Source: Mesorhizobium alhagi CCNWXJ12-2 (lineage in GTDB: Bacteria; Pseudomonadota; Alphaproteobacteria; Rhizobiales; Rhizobiaceae). Taken from it: 64,000 nucleotides of DNA. Positions 17,084 to 24,485 of the stretch are shown here, in pieces. Below the pieces are notes generated by a model that did no database searches, was not told the DNA's origin, and was given only the letters and a program-made list of their open reading frames with translations. Positions within the stretch are counted from its first letter, which is position 1. Every line of letters begins with the position of its first letter. The translations under genes and the position numbers were made by a program. The DNA is taken from assembly GCF_000236565.1 (NCBI RefSeq), contig NZ_AHAM01000140.1:1-64000 (forward strand), in the 5' to 3' direction.

Positions 17084-17716
17084 ATGGCATCCGCAGACTG
17101 GAGATTGGAAGGCGAGTGGCTCAAGAATTGTAATTGCGCGTTCGGCTGTCCCTGCGATTTCAACGCGAGGCCGACAAACGGCGAATGCGAAGGCCTGGTG
17201 GCCATGCGCATCACCAAAGGCCATTTCAACGACGTAAGCCTGGACGGGCTGCATTTCGCTGTCACCGTCCATTTTCCCGGCCCGCTTCACGAAGGCAATG
17301 GCGACGCCCAGCCGATCCTGGACGAGCGCGCAAGCCCCGAACAACGCGATGCTTTGGGTGCGATCCTGTCGGGCGAGAATTCGGCGGAAGGAACGCTCTT
17401 TCACATTTTCAGCCTCATTGTCACGAAGATGCATGACCCCGTGCTCGCACCGTTCGAGTTCAGCTTCGATAAGGATGGCCGCACCGCGCGGATGATTGTT
17501 CCCGGAGTTCTCGAAACCGAGGTTGAGCCGATCAAGAACCCGGTGACCGGAGAGCCGCACCGCGCGCAGGTGTTGATGCCCGAGGGCTTCGAGCACCGGA
17601 TGGCGGAGATCGCCTCGTCCAACATACGCAGCATGGGCGCGATCAGGTTCCAGACCAGCGGCGGGCACAGTTCGTTGGCCCATGTGGTCCAGACGCCGCA
17701 AGGCGTCGCTGCCTGA
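17084..17716 (+). CDS. DUF1326 domain protein
   Basis: A 210-residue protein starting WRLEGEWLKNCNCAFGCPCDFNARPT, the Cys-rich DUF1326 signature (three cysteines as CNC...CPC). The family is uncharacterised; the clustered cysteines suggest metal binding. GGGAGGA precedes the ATG. It is followed 12 bases later by a DUF2182 membrane protein, a pairing common in proteobacteria that suggests a shared function, perhaps metal handling. That role is an inference. Confidence 0.88.
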   Translation: MASADWRLEGEWLKNCNCAFGCPCDFNARPTNGECEGLVAMRITKGHFNDVSLDGLHFAVTVHFPGPLHEGNGDAQPILDERASPEQRDALGAILSGENSAEGTLFHIFSLIVTKMHDPVLAPFEFSFDKDGRTARMIVPGVLETEVEPIKNPVTGEPHRAQVLMPEGFEHRMAEIASSNIRSMGAIRFQTSGGHSSLAHVVQTPQGVAA

Positions 17717-17728
17717 CCGGGCCCAACG

Positions 17729-18511
17729 ATGCCGCTCCTGACGGCGCTGCACCGGCACGACCGGGCGCTTGTCGTCGCCATTGTCGCGGGCGTCGTGCTC
17801 GCCTCGTGGGCCTATCTGCTCCTGGGCGTCGAGATGCCCATGCCGGAAATGCCGGGCATGGATATGCCGATGGCGAAGCCGGTCTGGACTGCCGGCTACG
17901 CGGCGCTGATGCTTCTGATGTGGCTGGCGATGATGACGGCGATGATGCTGCCCAGCGCCGTGCCGATGCTGCTCTTCTACGATTCCATTGCGCGAAAGCG
18001 CAGCGCCGGGGCGAGTACGATCGGGCCGACCAGCCTGTTCGGGTTCGGCTATCTCGTTCTATGGGCCGCCTTCAGCATCGCAGCCGTCCTGCTTCAATAC
18101 GGCTTCGACAGGGTCGCCCTGCTGTCGCCGATGATGCAAACGACGAGCACGGCCCTTGCCGGGATCATCCTGGTCGGCGCCGGCCTCTACCAATGGACGC
18201 CGCTCAAGCAGGCCTGCCTCCGCCAGTGCCGATCGCCGCTCGATTTCGTGATGACCAACTGGCGGAGCGGAAAAAGCGGCGCCTTCGCCATGGGGCTGCG
18301 TCACGGCCTCTACTGCCTCGGCTGCTGCTGGCTCCTGATGCTGCTCCTGTTCGTCGGCGGCGTCATGAATTTCGCCTGGATCGCCGGCATCGCGCTCTTC
18401 GTTCTGGTCGAAAAGCTAAGCCCCGCCGGCCACTGGATCGGCAAGGCCGCCGGGGCTGCGCTCATCCTGTGGGGCGGAGTGGTGCTGGCTGGGGTCGCTT
18501 CGGCGAGTTAG
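17729..18511 (+). CDS. DUF2182 family membrane protein (predicted metal-binding)
   Basis: A 260-residue integral membrane protein with about six helices. After the first helix there is a periplasmic loop unusually rich in methionine (GVEMPMPEMPGMDMPMAKP, residues about 32-50), resembling copper-binding Met clusters. The second helix is also Met-rich (LMWLAMMTAMMLPSAVPM). HGLYCLGCCWLLMLLLFVGG carries conserved cysteines. It forms a pair with the DUF1326 gene just upstream. The metal role is inferred from composition, not proven. It overlaps the convergent gene's 3' end by four bases. Confidence 0.88.
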   Translation: MPLLTALHRHDRALVVAIVAGVVLASWAYLLLGVEMPMPEMPGMDMPMAKPVWTAGYAALMLLMWLAMMTAMMLPSAVPMLLFYDSIARKRSAGASTIGPTSLFGFGYLVLWAAFSIAAVLLQYGFDRVALLSPMMQTTSTALAGIILVGAGLYQWTPLKQACLRQCRSPLDFVMTNWRSGKSGAFAMGLRHGLYCLGCCWLLMLLLFVGGVMNFAWIAGIALFVLVEKLSPAGHWIGKAAGAALILWGGVVLAGVASAS

Positions 18512-19029
18512 CGGGCGTCGCGCTTTGCCTGCGCAACCGCGGCGGCCTTGCGCTGCCGTCCGCGCTCCATCGGCCGGACCAGGTCCTTCCGCTTCACGCT
18601 CTCCACCGCGCGCATGCCCTGGTGCGCGTGGCGGGCGTTGAAATCGGGGCCGTTGCCGGCCTTCTTTTGTTTCAGAGCCAGCGTATTGCGCGACTTTTCG
18701 ACGAGATCGAGCTTTGCGGCGAGGCGTCGCCTGCGCTCATGTTCGCCGTTCAGCCGCCGCATGCTCATGGCGAGCACTTCGAGCTTGGCTTGCGTGCCTT
18801 GGTCCTTGGTCGCCGCTTCAGTACCCTTCGGCACCACCTTGCCCCGCATTTCGCGGCGTTTCCTGTGCGCTTCCGCCTGCGCCCGGTCGCGCCGTTCGCG
18901 CACCGACTTGATCAGGCCGAGCAGGTCGGCATCCGGCAGGTCCTGCACCGCCGGATGGTGCGACTTCTGCACCAACTGCCATTCGTCTTTGTTCAGCGCC
19001 CGTTCTTCCTGCTTGCGCGACACCGCCAT
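18508..19029 (-). CDS. Conserved hypothetical basic helical protein
   Basis: A 173-residue protein dominated by Lys, Arg, Glu and Ala, predicted to be mostly helical with coiled-coil potential (LIKSVRERRDRAQAEAHRKRREMRG). There is no signal peptide or membrane helix. The N-terminal segment KDEWQLVQKSHHPAVQDLPDADLLGL is less repetitive and may be a small conserved domain. GAGGAC precedes the ATG. I do not recognise the family; nucleic-acid or ribosome association would fit the charge but is speculative. Confidence 0.7.
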   Translation of the reverse strand: MAVSRKQEERALNKDEWQLVQKSHHPAVQDLPDADLLGLIKSVRERRDRAQAEAHRKRREMRGKVVPKGTEAATKDQGTQAKLEVLAMSMRRLNGEHERRRRLAAKLDLVEKSRNTLALKQKKAGNGPDFNARHAHQGMRAVESVKRKDLVRPMERGRQRKAAAVAQAKRDAR

Positions 19030-19108
19030 CTGTCTGTCCTCGCCTTAAACCGCTCACCGCATCGAAAGCTTCGGCTCAAGCCGCGGCCGGGTCAAGTGCG
19101 GCGGAAGG

Positions 19109-20524
19109 CTACCGCGCCGCCGGCAGTATCTTCCCCGGATTGAGAATATTCTGCGGGTCGAGCGCGGCCTTGATCGTGCGCATGATGTCGACGCCATGGC
19201 CGAGCTCGTGCTCAAGAAAGCCCATCTTGCCCTGGCCGATCCCGTGCTCGCCTGTGCAGGTGCCCTCCATGGCGATCGCCCGCATGGTCAGCCGCGACAC
19301 GAATTTTTCGGCGAGCGCGATCTCCTTGGGGTCGTCGACATCCATCAGCACCAGCGTGTGGAAATTGCCGTCGCCGACATGGCCGACGATCGGCGCGACC
19401 AGACCCATTTCTGCGATATCCGCCTCGGTCTCGGCGATGCACTCGGCAAGCCGCGAGATCGGCACGCAGACGTCCGTCGACAGGCCCTTGGCGCCGGGCC
19501 GCAGCGTCAGCGACGCCCAGTAGGCGTCGTGCCTGGCTTTCCAAAGCTTCGTCCGCTCCTCCGCCACGCTTGTCCACAGGAACGGCCCGCCACCAAACTC
19601 TGCGGCGATTTCTCCGAACGTCTCGGCCTGTTCGGCGACCCCCGCATCGCTGCCGTGGAACTCCACGAACAGGCACGGGCTTTCGGGATAGTCGAGCTTC
19701 GAATAGTTCTTCAGCGCCCGCATCTGCAAGGCGTTGACCAGTTCGATCCGCGCCACCGGAATGCCCATCTGGATCGTCGCGATCACCGCATTGCAGGCAG
19801 CCTCCACGCTCGGGAACGGGCAGACGCCGCCCGAAATCGCCTGCGGTATGCCGTAGAGCTTCAGCGTCAGCGAAGTGATGATGCCCAGCGTGCCTTCCGA
19901 GCCGATCAGGAGCCGCGTCAGATCGTAGCCGGCCGAACTTTTCTTCGCCCGCCGCGCCGTCGTCACCATGCTCCCGTCGGCCATCACGGCCTTCAGCGCC
20001 AGCACATTCTCGCGCATCGTGCCGTATCGCACGGCGTTGGTGCCCGACGCCCGCGTCGCCGCCATGCCGCCGAGGCTGGCGTTTGCGCCGGGATCGATCG
20101 GGAAGAACAGGCCGGTGTCTCGCAGATAGGCGTTCAGATCCTCGCGCGTCACGCCGGGCTCCACCGTGCAGTCGAGGTCCTCTGCATTGACCGCAAGCAC
20201 CCGGTTCATGCGCGACGTGTCGAGCGAGATGCCCCCGCCCGGCGCGTTGACATGGCCTTCCAGCGAAGAGCCCACGCCGAACGCGATCACCGGCACGCGG
20301 TGCTCGGCGCAGACCTTTACGATCTCCTGCACCTCCTCCGCCGATTCGGGAAACGCCACGCCGTCCGGCGCCTGCGCCGGGATATAAGTCGTGGTGTGCG
20401 CGTGCTGCCCGCGAATCGCCGCGCCGGTCTGGAACCGTTCGCCGAAGCGCTGCTTCAATATGCCCAGCGCAGCCTCGATGCCGGCTTCGTTGCGTTCAAC
20501 TGTCCGCAGGTCGCTTAGCGCCAT
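19109..20524 (-). CDS. FAD-linked oxidase (D-lactate/glycolate dehydrogenase type)
   Basis: A 471-residue flavoprotein of the GlcD/D-lactate dehydrogenase (cytochrome) group, oxidising a 2-hydroxy acid. FAD-binding PCMH domain: PVIAFGVGSSLEGHVNAPGGGISLD and FPIDPGANASLGGMAATRASGTNAVRYG. The C-terminal FAD-oxidase domain has GHVGDGNFH and the closing EGTCTGEHGIGQGK. The ATG at 20524 follows GCGGAGGA; one extra in-frame TTG lies upstream. The exact substrate cannot be assigned. It is divergent from a thioesterase gene, with a perfect 16-bp palindrome between them. Confidence 0.9.
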   Translation of the reverse strand: MALSDLRTVERNEAGIEAALGILKQRFGERFQTGAAIRGQHAHTTTYIPAQAPDGVAFPESAEEVQEIVKVCAEHRVPVIAFGVGSSLEGHVNAPGGGISLDTSRMNRVLAVNAEDLDCTVEPGVTREDLNAYLRDTGLFFPIDPGANASLGGMAATRASGTNAVRYGTMRENVLALKAVMADGSMVTTARRAKKSSAGYDLTRLLIGSEGTLGIITSLTLKLYGIPQAISGGVCPFPSVEAACNAVIATIQMGIPVARIELVNALQMRALKNYSKLDYPESPCLFVEFHGSDAGVAEQAETFGEIAAEFGGGPFLWTSVAEERTKLWKARHDAYWASLTLRPGAKGLSTDVCVPISRLAECIAETEADIAEMGLVAPIVGHVGDGNFHTLVLMDVDDPKEIALAEKFVSRLTMRAIAMEGTCTGEHGIGQGKMGFLEHELGHGVDIMRTIKAALDPQNILNPGKILPAAR

Positions 20525-20540
20525 CAAATCCTCCGCGAAT

Positions 20541-20556
20541 GGACCAGCGCTGGTCC
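20541..20556. promoter_or_regulatory. Perfect 16-bp palindrome, candidate operator
   Basis: GGACCAGCGCTGGTCC, just upstream of the FAD oxidase start and in the divergent gap. The TGGTC/GACCA arms are reminiscent of GntR/FadR-family sites, which often control hydroxy-acid oxidase genes. No regulator gene is adjacent. Confidence 0.5.
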
Positions 20557-20626
20557 TTGTCTCATGATTATGGTCCTAATCCGCCGACTGCCGCGCTTTG
20601 TCCAGCCAGAATATCGAGGATCACCA

Positions 20627-21112
20627 ATGCCCATCCCCGCCCCATTCGTCTCCCGCATCATGGAACTCGAAAAGGACTGGATCGACTATAACGGCCATCT
20701 CAACATGGCCTATTACAACGTGCTTTTCGACCGCTGTTCCGACGACGCCTTCGAAATCATGGGGCTCGGCCCCAATTACGCCAAGGAGCGCCGGCTGACC
20801 ATCTACACGGCCGAAGTCCACATCTGTTATGTCCAGGAACTGCATCTCGGCCACAATGTGACGGTCACCTTCCAACTCCTCGACCACGACGAGAAGCGGC
20901 TGCGCGCCTACCAGGAGATCCGCCATGTCGACGGCTGGCTGGCCGCCACCTCCGAGCAGCTCTCGCTGCATGTCGACATGGCCGGTCCCAAGGTCGCGCC
21001 GTTCCCGGCCGACATCATGGCCAAGGTCGAGGCGATGCGCGCCGCGCATGCCGCCCTGCCCATGCCCGAGCGCGCCGGCCGCTCGATCAGCATTCGCCGC
21101 AAGACCACCTGA
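20627..21112 (+). CDS. Acyl-CoA thioesterase, hot-dog fold (YbgC/4HBT type)
   Basis: A 161-residue hot-dog protein. MELEKDWIDYNGHLNMAYYNVLFDRC carries the 4HBT motif with Asp, Gly-His and Asn-x-x-Y; VHICYVQELHLGHNVTVTFQLLD forms the central strand. The ATG at 20627 was chosen because CGAGGA precedes it. Substrate unknown; betaine/carnitine-related thioesterases share this layout. It is divergent from the FAD oxidase gene. Confidence 0.85.
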   Translation: MPIPAPFVSRIMELEKDWIDYNGHLNMAYYNVLFDRCSDDAFEIMGLGPNYAKERRLTIYTAEVHICYVQELHLGHNVTVTFQLLDHDEKRLRAYQEIRHVDGWLAATSEQLSLHVDMAGPKVAPFPADIMAKVEAMRAAHAALPMPERAGRSISIRRKTT

Positions 21113-21262
21113 GCCGGCCCGCCCCTGTCGCCGTTAACCTTAATCGATTTTCACTGTGAACAATAAACCTGTTCGATTGTTTGGCAGTCGCGACTCGTGA
21201 ACAAAGGGGCCGAAGTGGAATGCAAGCAGCGGCTGGGGCAAGAGTCGGCTTGAGGACGGACT

Positions 21263-21460
21263 ATGAGAATCGATATCGAAAAGGCGTCGGACAAACTCGC
21301 CGACGATCCCCGCCTGACCGATTACGATTTCTGGCGCACGCTGAAGAACCTCAACAACGAGATCTTCCACATCGCCAATAACAACGACCCGATCCCGCTC
21401 GACATGATCCGCTGGCGGGTGATCCTCAAGCAGGCGCGCATGAAGCGCGGCTACGGCTGA
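21263..21460 (+). CDS. Small conserved hypothetical protein
   Basis: A 65-residue soluble protein (DPRLTDYDFWRTLKNLNNEI, then NNDPIPLDMIRWRVILKQARMK). GAGGAC lies seven bases before the ATG, which favours it being real. It is helical, with no cysteine and no membrane segment. The preceding 150 bases hold no other gene. Family not recognised. Confidence 0.65.
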   Translation: MRIDIEKASDKLADDPRLTDYDFWRTLKNLNNEIFHIANNNDPIPLDMIRWRVILKQARMKRGYG

Positions 21461-21472
21461 GGCCGCTACCCG

Positions 21473-21988
21473 TCAGTCCGTTGGCTGCCGCCAGATCTCG
21501 ACCACCCCGTCGGCGCGGCCGGTGATTGGGTCGGTTTCCGGCAAGGCAAGACCCGCGATCGCCTGCGCCGCAAGCCCAATCTCGATGTCGCCCGGTTTGA
21601 CGATGTCGCCTCGCTGGCCAGGCGGATAGCCGCCGGCCATCTGGAAATCGCTGGAACCGTCGAGCCGCTTGTGGCCCACGCCGGCGGGCACGATGCAGAC
21701 GTCGCCGACGGAAACATCCGCAGCGATGCCGGCATCTCCGCCGAAGCCGATGCGCGCGTTTCCCGATACGCAGGCAAGCACTTCGTGGCCGAGCGTGTGG
21801 AAGTGCCAGAACGGGTACACCGTATAGACCCAGGTGCCGCTCCAGCCGTTCTTCTCGTAGAGCGCGCAGACGCTCCGGCCGTCACGCGCTTCACGCGGGG
21901 TGCGGTCCCGCCAGATCAGCAGCGGCAGCGGACTATTGGGAATGCCGTCCGCCGGCTCGAAAACATGCTTTTCCGGCGCGTCGGTCAT
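21473..21988 (-). CDS. Cupin-domain protein (YjlB-like)
   Basis: A 171-residue cupin. The first motif includes YPFWHFHTLGHEVLACVSGNARIGFGG and the second VSVGDVCIVPAGVGHKRL, so the metal-binding histidines are present. The family resembles YjlB-type cupins of unknown substrate. The ATG at 21988 shares a base with the stop of the dienelactone hydrolase gene (TGATG), which indicates coupling; the GTG just before it is less likely. Confidence 0.82.
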   Translation of the reverse strand: MTDAPEKHVFEPADGIPNSPLPLLIWRDRTPREARDGRSVCALYEKNGWSGTWVYTVYPFWHFHTLGHEVLACVSGNARIGFGGDAGIAADVSVGDVCIVPAGVGHKRLDGSSDFQMAGGYPPGQRGDIVKPGDIEIGLAAQAIAGLALPETDPITGRADGVVEIWRQPTD

Positions 21989-22866
21989 CACGCTGCGAGC
22001 TTCTCCTTGAAGAACGCCACGGTCCGCCCCCAGGCGAGATCGGCCGCTTCCTTGTTGTAGCGCGCTTCCGACGTATCGTTGTTGAAGGCGTGCTGCGCGC
22101 CCTCGTACATATGGATCGTGAACTCCTTGCCGGCGGCCTCCAGCGCCGCCTTGTAGGCGTCGATCCCGGCATTGATGCGCTCATCCTGCCCGGCATAGTG
22201 CAGGAGCAGCGGCGCGTTGATCTTGGCCGCATCCTCCGGCTTGGCCTGCCGCCCGTAATAGGCGACAGCGGCGTCGAGTTCCGGCGCATTCACCGCCAAG
22301 TCGTTGACCGCGCCGCCGCCCCAGCAGAAGCCGACCGCGCCAACCTTGCCGTTGCCCGCTTCATGGCTGCCGAGAAACGCCACGGTCGCCACGCCATTGG
22401 CGACGGTCTGCGCGGCGTCGAGCTGCCCGATCATCTCGCGCGCCTTGTCCTCGTCCTCGGGCGTGCCGCCGAGCGGCGACAGAAAATCCGGCGCCAGCGC
22501 CACGAAACCTTCCAGCGCCATGCGCCGCGCCACGTCGCGTATATGCGCGTTCAAGCCGCGATTCTCGTGGATGACGATGACCGTTCCGAGCTTGCCGCCC
22601 GCCTCCGCCGGCTGGACGAGATAGCCTTTCATGTCGCCGCCCTCGCCCGGCCAGGTGATGTCCTCGGCCTTGAGCCGCGCATCGTCCTCGGCGACGATCG
22701 CCGCCTGAGCCGAATTCGCCGCCAGCATCGGCGCGATCACGGCGGCCGCCGCGCCCGAGCCGGCGAGCCTGGTCAGCTTCTCCATGAAACCGCGGCGGTC
22801 CAGCGTCAGATGGGTGTACTCGTCATAGGCGTCGATCATCGCCTGCGTGATGGCCGGTGTGGTCAT
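21988..22866 (-). CDS. Dienelactone hydrolase family protein with Tat-like signal
   Basis: A 292-residue alpha/beta hydrolase. The triad fits the family: Cys in GFCWGGG, Asp in YAGQDERI and His in EGAQHAF. The N-terminal 60 residues contain LDRRGFMEKL followed by an Ala-rich hydrophobic stretch ending in AQA, which looks like a twin-arginine export signal placed about 25 residues in. The ATG at 22866 follows GGGAGAG. It is coupled to the cupin gene. The physiological substrate is unknown; many DLH-like proteins do not act on dienelactone. Confidence 0.88.
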   Translation of the reverse strand: MTTPAITQAMIDAYDEYTHLTLDRRGFMEKLTRLAGSGAAAAVIAPMLAANSAQAAIVAEDDARLKAEDITWPGEGGDMKGYLVQPAEAGGKLGTVIVIHENRGLNAHIRDVARRMALEGFVALAPDFLSPLGGTPEDEDKAREMIGQLDAAQTVANGVATVAFLGSHEAGNGKVGAVGFCWGGGAVNDLAVNAPELDAAVAYYGRQAKPEDAAKINAPLLLHYAGQDERINAGIDAYKAALEAAGKEFTIHMYEGAQHAFNNDTSEARYNKEAADLAWGRTVAFFKEKLAA

Positions 22867-23051
22867 GAAACTCTCCCGATGCTGCTTGCGCCCGCCAGGC
22901 AAAAACATAGCTCCCGGCGGCCATCGGTCCAGTAACGCCTCGGTGAGATCGGCCGGAATCGACGAGCGAAGCAACGCCGCATTTTCCACTTTGAGGCGAA
23001 GTAATTCTCAATTATGGTCCGCAGGCTTTTGGCACGGGGGGAATATTGCCG

Positions 23052-23705
23052 ATGGTTTTTTCACGCAGGAATGTCGTGCTCGGCGCCCTGGCGCTGGTCG
23101 CCGCGGGTGCATCCGGCAATATCGCTGAGGCCGCCGCTGCAAAATCCTTTTTCGCCGGCACGGCCAGCGACAACAATTTCGTCTACCGCAAGACCAATTT
23201 CGCCAAGATCGACAAACGCTGGCATCGCCAGATCGTCAAATATTTCAGCAGCGAGCCGGTCGGCACGATCGTGGTCGATACGCGCCATCATTTTCTTTAC
23301 GTGATCATGGAGAACAAGACTGCCATCCGCTACGGCGTCGGCGTCGGCAAGGAAGGCTTCAAATGGTACGGCCGCGCGACCATCGACCGCCGCGCCCTGT
23401 GGCCGCAATGGGTCCCGCCCCCCGAAATGCGCAAGCGCAGGCCCGACCTGCCGCACATGGTCGCCGGCGGCGCGCCCAACAACCCGCTCGGGCCGCGCGC
23501 GCTCTACCTCCACCGCAATGGCGCCGACACAGGCTACCGCCTGCACGGCACGCTTGAGCCGTGGAGCATCGGCACCGACGCCTCCAGCGGCTGCATCCGC
23601 ATGTTCCCGGAGGACATCATCGACCTCTACCAGCGTTCGCCCATAGGAACGGCGGTGCAGGTCCTGCCGCACATTGCCGACCAGGCTTCAACCGCTGTCG
23701 AATGA
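23052..23705 (+). CDS. L,D-transpeptidase (YkuD domain)
   Basis: A 217-residue periplasmic enzyme that forms 3-3 peptidoglycan cross-links or anchors proteins to the wall. The N-terminus FSRRNVVLGALALVAAGASG is a Tat-like or Sec export signal. The catalytic motif reads HGTLEP...SSGCIRM near residues 170-190, with the nucleophilic Cys in SGC. An upstream in-frame TTG at 23046 is less likely than the ATG at 23052. It is followed by an OmpA-like lipoprotein that may share its transcript. Confidence 0.92.
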   Translation: MVFSRRNVVLGALALVAAGASGNIAEAAAAKSFFAGTASDNNFVYRKTNFAKIDKRWHRQIVKYFSSEPVGTIVVDTRHHFLYVIMENKTAIRYGVGVGKEGFKWYGRATIDRRALWPQWVPPPEMRKRRPDLPHMVAGGAPNNPLGPRALYLHRNGADTGYRLHGTLEPWSIGTDASSGCIRMFPEDIIDLYQRSPIGTAVQVLPHIADQASTAVE

Positions 23706-23712
23706 ACCGTCC

Positions 23713-24225
23713 ATGAACCGCATGATTGAAAATACGCGCCGGCTGCTTGCTGCCGGCATGCTGGTGCTGGCCGCGTCCTGCTCGACCAGCAACACGCTGG
23801 CGCCCGCCACGCCCGACGTCACCAACACCGAGGTCGCCGGCTTCCAGAACGTGCAGTCGGGTAGCGAGGAGGATTTTATCCTCAATGTCGGCCGCCGCAC
23901 CTATTTCACGCAAGGCTCGGCGGCGCTCGATTCCGTCGCCAGGGCAACCCTCGACACGCAAATTGCATGGCTCACGAAACATCCGCGCTGGCTGCTCAAG
24001 CTGCAAGGTTTCGCCGACGATCCCGGCTCCAGCGAAACGGCGCTGTCGCAGCAGCGCGCCGACGCGGTGATGAACTACCTCGCCGCCGGCGGCATCGGCC
24101 GCAATCGCATGTGGGCCAAGGGCTACGGCAAGGACCGCCTCGTCCGCAACTGCCCCGACACCGCCTGCCGCTCGCAAAACCGCCGCGTGGTGTCGAATTT
24201 GCGGGATGAGAGGGACGAGTTATAA
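23713..24225 (+). CDS. OmpA-family lipoprotein (Pal-like)
   Basis: A 170-residue protein. The signal peptide ends in a lipobox, LVLAASC, so it is likely anchored to the outer membrane. The C-terminal OmpA domain (residues about 65-165: YFTQGSAALDSVARATLDTQ, LQGFADDPGSSETALSQQRADAV) binds peptidoglycan. It is a paralogue-like short Pal, but no tol genes are nearby. It begins eight bases after the L,D-transpeptidase stop. Confidence 0.88.
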   Translation: MNRMIENTRRLLAAGMLVLAASCSTSNTLAPATPDVTNTEVAGFQNVQSGSEEDFILNVGRRTYFTQGSAALDSVARATLDTQIAWLTKHPRWLLKLQGFADDPGSSETALSQQRADAVMNYLAAGGIGRNRMWAKGYGKDRLVRNCPDTACRSQNRRVVSNLRDERDEL

Positions 24226-24351
24226 GGGTGACCCCTATCGTTCCCGCAAAATGGGACATGGGTTGAGATTCGGCTTTTGACTTTCTTACGGTTGACCCCT
24301 GTAGCGTCAGCCCGCACCGCCTCGGAATTTCGCGCGGACTGAGCTCATATC

Positions 24352-24402
24352 GGGACGGTACTAGGTAACCCGCCGTCCCTTCACGGGACGGCGGGGCTTT
24401 TT
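24352..24402 (+). terminator. Intrinsic terminator with a competing upstream arm
   Basis: Terminator: CCCGCCGTCCC (24369-24379) pairs with GGGACGGCGGG (24385-24395) and is followed by CTTTTTG. A second GGGACGG at 24352-24358 can pair with CCGTCCC (24373-24379) instead, which would break the terminator. It lies about 130-175 bases after the OmpA gene, with no plus-strand gene downstream. Confidence 0.7.
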
Positions 24403-24485
24403 GCGTTTCAGCGACTGGCAGGATGATGAATCTGCAAATGTAGCCGGGAGAACTCGACGAAGCGGGCTCTTCCGGGGGAACGGAC

